From NCBI RefSeq assembly GCF_030646155.1, contig NZ_JAUTDN010000015.1, positions 1 through 64,000 of the forward strand: DNA of 64,000 nt, written 5' to 3'. Source of the stretch: Conexibacter sp. CPCC 205762 (GTDB taxonomy: Bacteria > Actinomycetota > Thermoleophilia > Solirubrobacterales > Solirubrobacteraceae). The notes under the pieces were generated by a model that worked only from the letters and a program-made list of their open reading frames with translations, ran no database searches and had not been told where the DNA came from. This document shows positions 9,701 through 17,248 of this stretch, one piece after another. Every line of letters begins with the position of its first letter. Positions within the stretch are counted from its first letter, which is position 1. The translations under genes were made by a program, and so were the position numbers.

Positions 9701-11464
9701 GACGGTGCCCGACTGGGCGACTCTCTTCTTGATCTCCGGCCGCGCCGCCAGCTCGCTCGCCTCGGAGGCGTCGGGGATGCTGACGCCGGTGCCGTAGCCC
9801 GCGTCGTGGTTGATCTCGGGCCCGGTCGTGGTGCAGTCGGGCGTGCCCGGCGCGATGCAGCGGACGATCTGGTCGGCGTCGGTCGTGACGCTGTTGGTGA
9901 TCGAGTCGCGCGTGAGAATCGGCGTCGTGCCGTCGAAGTTGCTCTGGTATCTCGTGCGCGTGATCGTCGGGAATCTGAGCGTGAACGTCTGGCTGACGTT
10001 CGTCTGCGCCAGCTGCGGGAAGGTCGATCTGTCCCAGACGATCGTGAAGGTGCCGTCGGCGTTCTCGGTGACGCTCGTGTACGGCTGCGTCGGGAGGTCG
10101 CCGGTCGGCGCGCACTCGGAGTCGTCGGCGCTGTTGCCGGTCGTGAAGTTGACCGCGCCGACCGGGCAGAGGCCGCTCGGGACGGTGTCTCTGACGACCG
10201 CGTCTCTGACCGAGCGGTACTCGGAGGTCTGGAACGTCAGCGTCCAGATCGTCAGCGCGCCCTGGACCAGCTCGGAGGTGTCGCTCTCCTTGTGCACGAC
10301 CCAGTCCTCGGCGGTGCGGGTCAGCCAGTCCTCGTCGCTGACGGCGAGCGTGCCGTTGTATCTGCCGGCGGCGGTCGCGTAGTTGGTCAGCTCCTGCTCG
10401 TCGCGCGTCTCGGGGCCGTTGTTGTTGTCGAGGTTGACGGCCTGCGCGCCGGTCGTCGCGGGCGTCGCGCCGCTCCATGTCATCGTGTTCTCGCGGATCG
10501 GGATCGCGGCGCGGTAGCTGATTCTTCTCGTGGTCGTGCTGGCGAGCGTGCCGAGCGACCACTCGACGCGCGTGTAGACGGCGGCCGGCAGCGGGCCGGC
10601 GCCGTCGGGGTCGACGTTGACCGTCTCGACTCTGCTCGGCGTCAGGCAGTCGCTGACCGCGCCGACGACGATCGGGCCGGCGCCCGGATACTCGACTCTC
10701 GTGCCGGGGTTGGTCGGCGCGTCGGTCGTGTTGTCGGGGTTGCCGGCGCAGCCGAGGAACTCCAGCCCGGCCGGCAGGTAGTCGACGACGGTGACGCCGT
10801 CGGTTCTTCTGATGCCGTTGTTTCTGACCGTCAGCGTGTACGTCGTCTGATGGTCGTGGACGCCGCGCATGATCTCGCCCTCCCAGGAGGGCTCGTCCTT
10901 CTCGATGTCGATCGCGTTGATCGTCGTGACGCCGTTGAGGACCGCGGTGTAGCCGGTGTAGCTGTCGGCGGCGGGGCCGAGCGGGAGGCCGGCTCTGTCG
11001 AATCTCGGGATCCAGCGCGGGTTGTCGTTCGCGAACGCCTGCGCCTGGATCGTGAATCTGTCGCCGACGTCGTATCTGGCGGTGTCGTAGACGACCTCGA
11101 AGTCGAGCGCCTGGGTGGCGTTCTGCGAGATGTCGGCGACGTTGCGGAAGATCAGCGTCGTCTCGCCCGCACCGGGGCCGGCGATCGTCGTCGGCGCGAT
11201 CGGCGCGCCGCCGGAGTAGCTGACGCCGGCCGGCAGCACGACGCGGAAGGAGACGTTGTACCCGTACGCCCCGCCGCTGGGATTGGTCGCCCTGATCGAG
11301 ACGGGGACTCTTTCACCATGAAGGATCGTCGGCGAGTTGATCTCGCCGGCGAGGTCGGGCGATCCTGCGGCGGTGGCCGCGGATGGCAGCAGCAGCACGC
11401 TGAGCAGGCCGAGACAGGCGGCCAGCGTGAGGAGGGCGGCGCGAAGGCGCACGGGGACGGACAT
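3782..11464 (-). CDS. Giant secreted DUF11 tandem-repeat protein
   Basis: 2560 residues from an ATG at 11464, preceded by AGAGGTG nine nt upstream; in-frame codons further upstream lack an RBS and precede the signal peptide. A signal peptide (residues 1-33) is followed by about 16 DUF11 modules. Each has an opening like 'DLAIVKQGP', a central 'VTDVLPGGVVF' and a closing 'LGTLASGASAQITVTA'. DUF11 folds as Ig-like beta sandwiches, as in surface adhesins and stalks. No LPXTG or membrane anchor is visible at the C-terminus (Gly-rich '...GFGRGGGVTG'). Arginine is very often AGA. The downstream L,D-transpeptidase overlaps it and might attach it to the wall; that is inference. Confidence 0.9.
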   Translation of the reverse strand: MSVPVRLRAALLTLAACLGLLSVLLLPSAATAAGSPDLAGEINSPTILHGERVPVSIRATNPSGGAYGYNVSFRVVLPAGVSYSGGAPIAPTTIAGPGAGETTLIFRNVADISQNATQALDFEVVYDTARYDVGDRFTIQAQAFANDNPRWIPRFDRAGLPLGPAADSYTGYTAVLNGVTTINAIDIEKDEPSWEGEIMRGVHDHQTTYTLTVRNNGIRRTDGVTVVDYLPAGLEFLGCAGNPDNTTDAPTNPGTRVEYPGAGPIVVGAVSDCLTPSRVETVNVDPDGAGPLPAAVYTRVEWSLGTLASTTTRRISYRAAIPIRENTMTWSGATPATTGAQAVNLDNNNGPETRDEQELTNYATAAGRYNGTLAVSDEDWLTRTAEDWVVHKESDTSELVQGALTIWTLTFQTSEYRSVRDAVVRDTVPSGLCPVGAVNFTTGNSADDSECAPTGDLPTQPYTSVTENADGTFTIVWDRSTFPQLAQTNVSQTFTLRFPTITRTRYQSNFDGTTPILTRDSITNSVTTDADQIVRCIAPGTPDCTTTGPEINHDAGYGTGVSIPDASEASELAARPEIKKRVAQSGTVCRTATYVETVPTYHPGDRVCWLLHVTFPTGVDTNPQVISDYLPTGTRYELGTDAAYDPPTGANTVSATVDETNASNGVLSWEITGRTVPRGSLVFERTISTIVGPSGTTAQNGEVLGNLMKFAARNTAGVSEPLRDQRDIVVETPVLDLLKGVQTVERSGTVVLGPYAANNDHRPVEASDRVTYRLDVTNSGGQDAEAGEVWDNLPSDYDCTVVSRISNGGACIDGGIRPDRIVWSGLAVARGATATLTYTAVVPADVGPNRTITNTAGIRTYAGRTNLNTLYPYFPADNVDPSVDPRDVNAPAADDPSDVYTNLALVRKSAATDVTENGNNGAQASIGERITYTVDITVPAGTTLARDGLVTDVLDSTTRQAYVAGSARLRYSTTAPNTASITGGTTPGVQFPSGYAVAPDGADGVITLTFDVIVADVAGNTRASGNLTNRASLTWTDPIENGKRADSNTVTTQIVEPLIGQTKGDDRHPDRVVPGEIVEYTLTTTNRSAPGRVSTAHDLVTVDRVPIGVTPIGPAPGNTPLADGASTADGGVWNTAARTITWRAATLVPDATLVRRYRVSVDDPAIGGAELTNVVDTTATSLDSAHTDRRTTGSGYAANARDTIQIQGASVSKSVTPARATVGEHVGYTLTVTIPADVSLYDVTVTDLLPDTIGFDRFTGSSCVSGACPSVQTYDPVRNGNGTTTVAWDLGDIASPLAAPAVLRLTYQGHVLARDNGGTDVVAGDTGVNTVFVGTNRSDRETFDRTAIPTGFEDRSPDASATVTVTEPRMAIDKQVSVSGGAFGDGPATALSNDTLGYRVIVRNTGDAPAYDLTVEDLPDAELENVTIGTLPSGVTVTKAWSSADRSIVWHVAGPIAPGDTVTIPYTARLVAASNLSDGQAIDNTARLPSYWGVPESERRDPANTAVDYREYRDGGSDSTRVVLDFPTLTLDKTTGLSGFPDRGRAQVGQAFPWRVTVTNTSATATTSNVVVTDTLPANWVYVANSATLTPGGASEPAVTANAGGDRLAWTVATLAPGASVTIAYSARPTADAATTPGLGVDANVNSALVSSARDEAGNSGNAGGPYGTPADDARATLQIPSLTIAKTPDGGTVTAGGRATFSVLVRNTGAVVANNLVIEDTLPAGMTYRAGDATAAPSAGFAERSASGSTIVWTVGSLAAGADVTITVPVSVAASVLDGTTLTNSASVRSDEQPDPITDDGTLDVSAETNLAIVKDGPASYTPGEQYSWSLQVTSAGPSDAQNVVVSDPLPAGVTFVSADAPCTFAAGVVSCALGTVAPGFDRTYAVTVRADPARTGRLLNTAEVSSDTTETDASDNDDDHDAAPDPIADVTVEKTVSTAAIPRGGTATFRLTARNIGPSVARDVELSDRLPAGLTFVSADSAACRETAGTVACAFGDLAVGASASVNVVVRGDLVGSYVNRAEVTTTTPEPVGGGEPNDDEATLEVGPVTNLSIVKSGPATVAAGGRIVWQLTVRNDGPDDATGVTVTDRLPAGVTEVAAPAGCTVAGGEVSCAVGALASGDTVELEIGATVPVALGSATLVNNASVTGNELEPDLSDNSSEATTTVGPAADLAIVKQGPATVAADGTIAWTLIATNNGPSTATGVVVTDVLPGGVVFGGATASQGGCSLAGTTLSCALGTLASGASAQITVTAQVPASLEGAQLLNVATIGGAEPDPVPSNNRAELPTRVGPPDAGNYDLAIDKQLAAGARAVLGGSFAYTLRVSNSGPATATSVVVTDTLPQALKGRSASVSGGSGGSCTIRGQVVRCPLGTLAAGASRLVTVRVTAVRAGSVRNAAVVSAAVADRNPANDRDAVTVRVTSPRATLKLTKRALGRQPVARGGSVRFRATVTNASAVAASDVVVCDTLPRGLTLRTTGGGRLRAGRLCWQVGLLPARASRTFTFTARVLRDASGTRITNVANATASNAAGVSAKATIRLGGLGGVLPGFGRGGGVTG

Positions 11465-11483
11465 GCGGAAGGGCACCTCTGTG

Positions 11484-11583
11484 TTTCGTTGAACGAAGCG
11501 GTCTGCGCATACGTCGCGCGACCGAGACCGCTTCCCCCCTGCCAATCGGCAGAACGCGCACGCGCCTAAACCCCTGGGGTTTT
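11484..11583 (-). promoter_or_regulatory. Structured leader upstream of the giant DUF11 gene
   Basis: Three inverted repeats lie between the upstream gene and the DUF11 start: TTCGTT-G-AACGAA (11484-11497), a 9-bp stem AAGCGGTCT/AGACCGCTT with a 20-nt loop (11496-11533), and AAACCCC-T-GGGGTTT with flanking T/A (11568-11583). The last could end the sigma-like transcript or bind a regulator; the first two would sit in the leader mRNA. The function is inferred only. Confidence 0.45.
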
Positions 11584-11637
11584 ACGGTGACCTCGCCGCC
11601 GATGGACCTCAATTGCGAGCGCCGACGCGCCCGTGGC

Positions 11638-13074
11638 TCAGCGCAGGTCGAACTCTTCGGCGCCGTCGCGACTCGGCTGCGGCTCGACCGCTCTCGGCGC
11701 GGGCGTCGGCGTCGGTGCGGCGGGCGCCGGGTCCGGCGCGGGCGTCGCGGCGGGTGCGGGCGTCGCGGCGGGCTCGGTCGCGGCGGCGGGCTCGGGCGCT
11801 GCGGCCGGCGTCGTCGCCGCGGGCGGATCGGCGGCGGTCGTCGTCGCCGGCGTGGTCGCGGCGCCGGCACGGCGGGCGTTGCGGCGGGCCGCCTCGCGAC
11901 GGGCGCGGGCTCTCGCTCTGGCGCGGGCCTGCGCGCGGGCGCGGGCTCTCGCGCGCGCGGCACGCTCGGCCCGCGCTCTCGCGAGCTGCTGCTGCGCGGT
12001 CGACTGCGCCGGCGGCGGCTGCGCGGGCTTGTCGTCGCCGCCGACGAGGTCGAGCGCAAACGCCCCCGCGACGGCAGCCGCCACGACCGTGACCGTCGCC
12101 ACCGCCGCCGCGACCTTCGCTCTGACGGCCAGCCCGTGGCCGGCCAGCGAAGCCGCGCCATGCCCGCCCCCGGCAGACGCGCCAGAAGCCGCGCCGCCAG
12201 CTGCCGCACCGCCACCTCCGCCCGCCGCGCCGCCGGAAGCCGCGCCAGCGCCAGCCGACGCACCGCCTCTGCCCGCCGCCGCGCCGGTGCCGGACGCCGC
12301 CCCCACCACGCCCGCGCCCACCAGACCTCCGGCGAGCGCGAGCAGCGGCAGCGGCGGGGCGACGGCGGCGATGCCGCGGGCGCGCAGGACGGCGCGGCGG
12401 CAGGAGGAGCAGCCGTCGAGGTGCTCGCGCGCGAGCCGGTGGCGCTCGCCGGCGGGCTCCAGCAGCTCGAGCGCGTACGCCGTCATCAACGATCGGTGCT
12501 GCTCGCACCAGGCGCCAGCGCGGATCTCGCCGAGCAGCGGCGTGATCTTCTTCGAGACCGCGTCCATGATCTTCTCCATCCGCTTCGGCTTGACGCCGAT
12601 CGCGGCAGCCGCCTCTGGACGGGTGTACTCATAGACGTAACAGAGCGCCGCCGCCTCCAGCTCGCGGCGGTCGAGCCGCTCGCGCAGGCCGGCGACGAAC
12701 TGGCGCAGCTCGGTGACGTCGTCGAGCCGCTCGGCGACCGCGTCCTCGCGCGGCAGCTCGTCCAGCTCGGCGGCGTCGGCGCGACGGCTGGGATGGCTCG
12801 CGCGGTGCTCGTCGAGCGCCCGCCGGTGGGCGATCGCGACCAGCAGCCCGGCGCGGTTGCCGACCTCCTCGCCGGCGGCCAGCTTCGTGTGCAGCGCGTG
12901 CCAGGCGAGGTTGTAGACGGCGTCGAGGTCGGCCTCCGGCAGCCGCACCCCGCTCGCCGCCAGCTTCGCGCCGACCGTCCGCACGACCTCCGGCTTGAGC
13001 GCCTCGTACTCGCGCGCCAGCAGCGCGTCGGCCTCGGCGCGGGCACGGCGCTGTTCCGGGGTGAGGATGCTCAC
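11638..13074 (-). CDS. Sigma-70-like domain fused to anti-sigma zinc motif and membrane anchor
   Basis: 478 residues from a GTG start that overlaps the previous gene's TGA (GTGA). Residues about 30-85 resemble sigma region 2 ('DLDAVYNLAWHALHTKL', 'AIAHRRALDEHR') and about 115-165 region 4 ('ALCYVYEYTRPEAAAAIGV'). Then comes an anti-sigma zinc signature H218-x3-C222-x2-C225, a Gly/Ala-rich stretch, a transmembrane helix (about 317-340), an Arg-Ala low-complexity run and a Pro/Ala/Thr-rich tail. A sigma factor carrying its own zinc-binding inhibitor-like module and anchor would be a self-contained membrane regulator. Weak points: the sigma match is by eye, and the tail may be disordered. Confidence 0.6.
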   Translation of the reverse strand: MSILTPEQRRARAEADALLAREYEALKPEVVRTVGAKLAASGVRLPEADLDAVYNLAWHALHTKLAAGEEVGNRAGLLVAIAHRRALDEHRASHPSRRADAAELDELPREDAVAERLDDVTELRQFVAGLRERLDRRELEAAALCYVYEYTRPEAAAAIGVKPKRMEKIMDAVSKKITPLLGEIRAGAWCEQHRSLMTAYALELLEPAGERHRLAREHLDGCSSCRRAVLRARGIAAVAPPLPLLALAGGLVGAGVVGAASGTGAAAGRGGASAGAGAASGGAAGGGGGAAAGGAASGASAGGGHGAASLAGHGLAVRAKVAAAVATVTVVAAAVAGAFALDLVGGDDKPAQPPPAQSTAQQQLARARAERAARARARARAQARARARARARREAARRNARRAGAATTPATTTAADPPAATTPAAAPEPAAATEPAATPAPAATPAPDPAPAAPTPTPAPRAVEPQPSRDGAEEFDLR

Positions 13075-13856
13075 GCCGGCAGCGACTCCGTCAACGTCGT
13101 CGCCAGTAGGTAGAGCGCGACGACGTAGCCGAGCGCCGCCGCCAGCCGCATCGGCACGAGCACGCCGTCGCGCTCGCTCGCCGCCAGCGCCTCGAACAGC
13201 TCGCCCGCCGCCGCGCGCGCGATCGCGAGCGGCTGGCGCGGCGGCAGCTCGCCCCCGCCGGTGCCGCGCAGCACCCGCCGCGCGACGCGCGTCGCGCCCT
13301 CGCGCCCGTTGCCGAGCTCGTAGCTGGAACGCGGATGCGCCTCCAGCGCCCGCCACAGCAGCCGCGCCGCGACCGCGCTCGTGTCGCGCAGCAGCGCCAG
13401 CGACTCCGCCGCGCGCGCATCGCGCAACCCGGCCGCACCGGCCGCCTCGCGCCCACCGACGCCGGCTGTGTCGCGCAGCCCCGCCGCGCCGGCCGCCTCG
13501 CGCCCGCCGACGCCGGCCGCGTCGCGGAGCCCCGCCGTGCCGGCGATGTCGCGCGCGCCGGCCGCGTCGCCGGCTCCGGCGCCAGCCGCCGCGCCGCGCA
13601 GATCCCGCACCACGGGCGTCCCGCTCCACCCCCACGCCGCGCGCAGGTCGCGCTGCAGCGCCTGGGCGATCAGCGCCAGCTCCAGCAGCAGCTCGGCGCT
13701 CGCCGCCATCAGCGGGCGGCTGCCGCAGCGGCGCTCGGCGAACGGGTCGGCGGCCGTCGCGAGCGCGCCGTGGGCGACGGCGCCGTGGAGCGCGGCGGCG
13801 ATCATGGCGTCGTCGGCGGCGGCGCAGACGGCGAACAGGTTGGAGGACGGCGACAT
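13071..13856 (-). CDS. Hypothetical protein with 17-residue repeats, coupled to the sigma-like gene
   Basis: 261 residues, ATG at 13856. The N-terminal half is helical and Ala-rich. The middle holds two and a half copies of a 17-residue repeat beginning 'AGLRDTAGVGG'. The C-terminus has a hydrophobic segment ('LAAALGYVVALYLLATT') that may be a membrane helix. It recalls nothing I can name. Its TGA overlaps the GTG of the sigma-like gene, so the two are probably translated together and may act as partners. Confidence 0.55.
   Translation of the reverse strand: MSPSSNLFAVCAAADDAMIAAALHGAVAHGALATAADPFAERRCGSRPLMAASAELLLELALIAQALQRDLRAAWGWSGTPVVRDLRGAAAGAGAGDAAGARDIAGTAGLRDAAGVGGREAAGAAGLRDTAGVGGREAAGAAGLRDARAAESLALLRDTSAVAARLLWRALEAHPRSSYELGNGREGATRVARRVLRGTGGGELPPRQPLAIARAAAGELFEALAASERDGVLVPMRLAAALGYVVALYLLATTLTESLPA
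13420..13566. repeat. 51-bp in-frame tandem repeat
   Basis: Copies begin at 13420, 13471 and 13522 (the last partial), with exact 51-bp spacing and a few substitutions each. Because 51 is divisible by three, the repeat adds 17 residues per unit to the encoded protein and could vary in number without breaking the frame. Confidence 0.8.
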
Positions 13857-13924
13857 CGGTGCTCCCGGGCGATCGAGCGGAGAGGGGTGCATTTGGACGT
13901 CGCGCCGGCGGCGCCCGCTCCCCC

Positions 13925-15643
13925 CTACCGATCGGCGTCGACGCGAACCTGCAGCGATCTGCTGCGCAGTTCCGGCCACGGCCACCCGGGGCTGCTGCGG
14001 ACGAGCGCGCGGAACGAGAAGATCGTGTCGCGCGTCGTGTTGACGAAGCGGTAGCGCCAGCGATAGCGGCCGTCGGCGGCGGCGAAGACCGTGCCGACCG
14101 TCCGCCAGCGCCCGCGCACGACCGCCTGCAGCTCGACGACCGCGCCCTTGGCGGCGAGGCCGGCGCGCTCGATCCGCCCGCCGATCACGACCGCCTGGCC
14201 GCGCTTCAGCCGTGCCTTCGAGCGCGTCGCGGTCACGCTCGCGTCGCTGCGCACGACCGTCGCCGCCGACGTCGTCGGGCTCTCGATCTCGTCCGGCGAG
14301 AAGCTGACCTCGACCCGCTGCGCACCGCTGTCGCGCGCGGCCGGCGCCGGCAGCGCCAGCGAGAAGCGGCCGTAGCGATCGGTCACGACCGCGTCGCCGC
14401 CGGTGCGCCGCGCCGCGACCGTGCCGAGGTCGCGCGTGCTCAGCTGCAGGCGCGCGTCGGTGATCGGGACGCCGTCGGGCGTGCTGAGCGTGCCGCCGAC
14501 GCGGACGGCTCTGCCGCCGCTGCGGACGTAGGTCGCGCGGTCGAACGTCAGCAGCGGCACGCGCACCGCCGGGAAGCCGTTGGCGCGCGGGTCGGGCAGC
14601 GCCGTGACCCGGTCGGGGACAGCAGGCGGCGGCGTGACGATCGTCGTCGCGCCCTCCCCGCCGCTCGGCGGATGCGCGACGGTGAAGGAGACCGGCCCGT
14701 ACGGCGTGACGTTGCCGGCCGCGTCCACGACTGCGCCGGAAGCGCTGTGCGCGCCCGCAGCGAGCGCCGCCGTGTCGACCTCGAAGGCGCGTGCGGCGGC
14801 GGCCGGACAGGGCTGCGGGGCGGTGTACGGCAGCGCGCAGGCGCCGCGCGGCCCGGCCGGCGCGACGATCGCCGGCGCGCCGCCGTCGATCGCCAGCGTC
14901 GTCGCCGCGATCCCGCCGCCGTCGTCGCTGCTCTCGACCACGAGCGTGCCGCGCGCGTCGAGCGCCGCGCCGGCGACGAGCGAGCCGCTCAGCTGCGGCG
15001 TCGTCGGCGCGCTCGTGTCGGACAGCGTGATGCGTGCGCGGTAGAGCCGCACGAGCGCGCCCGGCGGATAGAACGGTCTGTCGCAGCCGGCGCTGTCGCA
15101 GGTGACGCGCAGCTGCAGCGCGTCGAGCGCGACGCCCGTGCGCAGGACGGCGTTCGCAGGATCGGCCGGGTTCGTGCTGGAGCCCATCGCGCTGCACGGA
15201 TAGTCGGGCAGCGCGAGGTAGGAGGCGCAGGCGCTGCGCGTGTCGGTCGTCGCCGTCAGCTCGTGCACGGCGACGGTGAAGACGTGTCTGTCGCCGGGGA
15301 CCGGCACCGCCGCGTTCATGTAGCGGTCGAGCTGGTAGCCGGCGATCGTCGTGCCGGGCGGCGCGGCGAAGGTCAGCATCCCCTGCGGGCTGCCGGGCAG
15401 CGCCTGGTCGGCGAGCCGCAGCTCCAGCGAGCCGCCGCCGGCGCAGCCGTCGCCGGCCGCGACCTCGCCGGCGCTCGCGCCGCGGCTCGTCAGCCGCCAG
15501 CCCTCGGCCGGCAGCGGCTGCCCGCTCGCGTCGCGACACGACCAGACGTCGTAGGAACCGGCCTGCGCGGGCGCGGCCAGCAGCAGCGTGGACGCGGCCA
15601 ACGCGACCCCGCTCGCCACCCCGCGAGCGATTCGATGCGACAT
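13925..15643 (-). CDS. Secreted protein with Ig-like / carboxypeptidase-regulatory-like domains
   Basis: 572 residues from ATG 15643; a GTG 12 nt upstream is equally possible. The signal peptide ends 'LLLAAPAQAGS'. The middle contains 'GTLVVESSDDGGGIAATTLAIDGG' and 'VVDAAGNVTPYGP', typical of Ig-like surface domains. The C-terminal part ('VGGTLSTPDGVPITDARLQL', 'DRYGRFSLALP') is a carboxypeptidase-regulatory-like fold, and 'RSKARLKRGQAVVIGGRI' is another beta domain. There are many paired Cys in the first half. The role is probably surface or matrix; no catalytic motif is seen. Confidence 0.7.
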   Translation of the reverse strand: MSHRIARGVASGVALAASTLLLAAPAQAGSYDVWSCRDASGQPLPAEGWRLTSRGASAGEVAAGDGCAGGGSLELRLADQALPGSPQGMLTFAAPPGTTIAGYQLDRYMNAAVPVPGDRHVFTVAVHELTATTDTRSACASYLALPDYPCSAMGSSTNPADPANAVLRTGVALDALQLRVTCDSAGCDRPFYPPGALVRLYRARITLSDTSAPTTPQLSGSLVAGAALDARGTLVVESSDDGGGIAATTLAIDGGAPAIVAPAGPRGACALPYTAPQPCPAAAARAFEVDTAALAAGAHSASGAVVDAAGNVTPYGPVSFTVAHPPSGGEGATTIVTPPPAVPDRVTALPDPRANGFPAVRVPLLTFDRATYVRSGGRAVRVGGTLSTPDGVPITDARLQLSTRDLGTVAARRTGGDAVVTDRYGRFSLALPAPAARDSGAQRVEVSFSPDEIESPTTSAATVVRSDASVTATRSKARLKRGQAVVIGGRIERAGLAAKGAVVELQAVVRGRWRTVGTVFAAADGRYRWRYRFVNTTRDTIFSFRALVRSSPGWPWPELRSRSLQVRVDADR

Positions 15644-15713
15644 TCGTCCAGACACAGCGAGCTGCCGCGACCATACTGCACTCGCGCCAAGCCCGCCGCG
15701 CGAGCCGGCGCCG

Positions 15714-16502
15714 CTACGTCGTCTTGATCAGGCCGCCGTCGATGATCCAGTTGGCGCCGGTGACGTTGCCGGTGCGGGCGGAGGCGAGCGTGACGGCGAG
15801 CGTCGCGACCTCCTCCGGGGTCGTGAAACGGCCGGTCGCGAAGCCGCCGATCGAGGCGATCACGTTCGCGCGGGCGGTGTCGGCGTCGGTGCCGGACGCT
15901 CTCGCGACGGTGTCGGCGACGCCGCCCTCGCCGAGCCACAGGTCGGTCGCGACCGGCCCCGGCGAGATGCAGTTGACGCGGATACCGCGCGGCCCCAGCT
16001 CCTGCGACAGCGACTTGCTGAGGTTGAGCAGCGCCGCCTTCGCCGCGCCGTAGTCGATCGTGCCGCCGTCGGGCTCGAAGAAGGCGTTGACGGAGGCGAT
16101 GTTGACGATCGCGCCGCCGCCGCTCTCAAGCATCGCGCTCACCGCCGCCCGCGTCGCCCGCAGCGCGATGAAGAAGTTGACGTCGAAGGCATGCTGGAAC
16201 TCGGCGTCGTCGATCGCGAGGAAGCCGTCCATCCGCAGCTTGACGGCGCCGACGTTGTTGACGAGCACGTCGACGCGGCCGTGGTCGTCGAGCGCGCGCT
16301 GCACCAGCGCGGACGGCGCCTCCGCGGCGGACAGGTCGATCGCGACGCCGGTGACGCCGTCGATCCCGTCGAGCGTCGCGCTGCTGCGCGAGCCGGCGAC
16401 GACGTGCGCCCCCTCGGCCGCGAGCGCCTTGACGATCGCCAGCCCGATCCCCTTGCCCGCCCCGGTGACGACCGCGACCCTGCCATCGAGTTCCAGGTCC
16501 AT
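15714..16502 (-). CDS. SDR family oxidoreductase
   Basis: 262 residues, a classical short-chain dehydrogenase/reductase. It has the cofactor motif TGAGKGIG (12-19), the structural 'NNVG' (about 84), catalytic Ser in 'IVNIASVN', the YxxxK pair in 'YGAAKAALLNLSKSL' and the C-terminal 'NWIIDGG'. An acidic/small residue after strand 2 ('AGSRSS') suggests NADP preference, but weakly. Substrate unknown. It is transcribed divergently from the rhomboid-like membrane gene. Confidence 0.9.
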   Translation of the reverse strand: MDLELDGRVAVVTGAGKGIGLAIVKALAAEGAHVVAGSRSSATLDGIDGVTGVAIDLSAAEAPSALVQRALDDHGRVDVLVNNVGAVKLRMDGFLAIDDAEFQHAFDVNFFIALRATRAAVSAMLESGGGAIVNIASVNAFFEPDGGTIDYGAAKAALLNLSKSLSQELGPRGIRVNCISPGPVATDLWLGEGGVADTVARASGTDADTARANVIASIGGFATGRFTTPEEVATLAVTLASARTGNVTGANWIIDGGLIKTT

Positions 16503-16587
16503 GCCAAGCGCTCCTTCGACGTTGTGCGGCGAGCGTACGGTCGCCGCCCGCCGTTGTCGAGCGATCGCCTGCCACCATCAGGGCAGG

Positions 16588-17238
16588 ATGCGCGACCGTC
16601 TGCTCACCGCCGCCGCCGTCGCCTGGCTCGCCGCGGTCGTGCTGATCGCGATCTTCGGCTTCGGGGTCGGCCCCGACGACGTCGGCTCCAGCCCGGACAC
16701 GCTGGTCGCCGGTCACGTCTGGCGGCTGCTGACCAGCTCGCTCGTCGTCGAGGACGTGCTGCCGTATGCGCAGCTCCTGCTGCTGCTGCTCGTCAGCGCG
16801 CTCGTGCTGCTGCGCGCCGGCCCGCTGACGTGGTGGCTGGCGGCGGTGCTGGGCCACATAGGGTCGGCGCTCGTCGCCTACGCCGTCATGGGCGTCGCCG
16901 TCCTGCTCGGCTCGCTGTCGGCGGAGGAGGCGACCGACAACGTCGACTACGGCATCTCGTGCGTCTTCGCCGCGCTGCTGGGGGCGCTCGCGCTCGGCGC
17001 CGCGCGGCGCACCCGCGTCCGCCGCGCCGGCGGCACGCCGGCGCCGGCGCCGTACGCCTCGCGCCGGATGGACCTCGTCGTGCTCGCCGGTGCCGCGATC
17101 GCGATCTTCTTCTTCTTCGTCACGATCGGCTGGTACGGGCAGGAGCACCTCTACGCCTTCGCGATCGGCTTCGCGGTCGCGGCCTGGCGCGCGCCCGCCC
17201 GCACGACCGCGCCCACGCGTCGCCGCGCGGCACGCTAG
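16588..17238 (+). CDS. Rhomboid-like integral membrane protein
   Basis: 216 residues with about six hydrophobic segments. Features recall the rhomboid fold: 'GHVWRLLTSSLVVED' after TM1, 'GHIGSALVAYAVMG' in the middle and 'DYGISCVFAALLGAL', where Gly-x-Ser could match the catalytic GxS. The second catalytic His is not obvious, so it may be an inactive rhomboid-like protein. ATG preceded closely by GGGCAGG. It lies 10 nt upstream of the DMT transporter on the same strand, so they are probably co-transcribed. Confidence 0.55.
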   Translation: MRDRLLTAAAVAWLAAVVLIAIFGFGVGPDDVGSSPDTLVAGHVWRLLTSSLVVEDVLPYAQLLLLLLVSALVLLRAGPLTWWLAAVLGHIGSALVAYAVMGVAVLLGSLSAEEATDNVDYGISCVFAALLGALALGAARRTRVRRAGGTPAPAPYASRRMDLVVLAGAAIAIFFFFVTIGWYGQEHLYAFAIGFAVAAWRAPARTTAPTRRRAAR

Positions 17239-17248
17239 CCTCGCGCCC

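Noticed and set aside
3110-11569. A 2819-codon plus-strand open frame opposite the giant DUF11 gene
   Set aside because: It is Arg/Asp/Gly-rich with no recognisable domain. It arises because codons of the real gene, read in reverse at high GC, rarely give stops.
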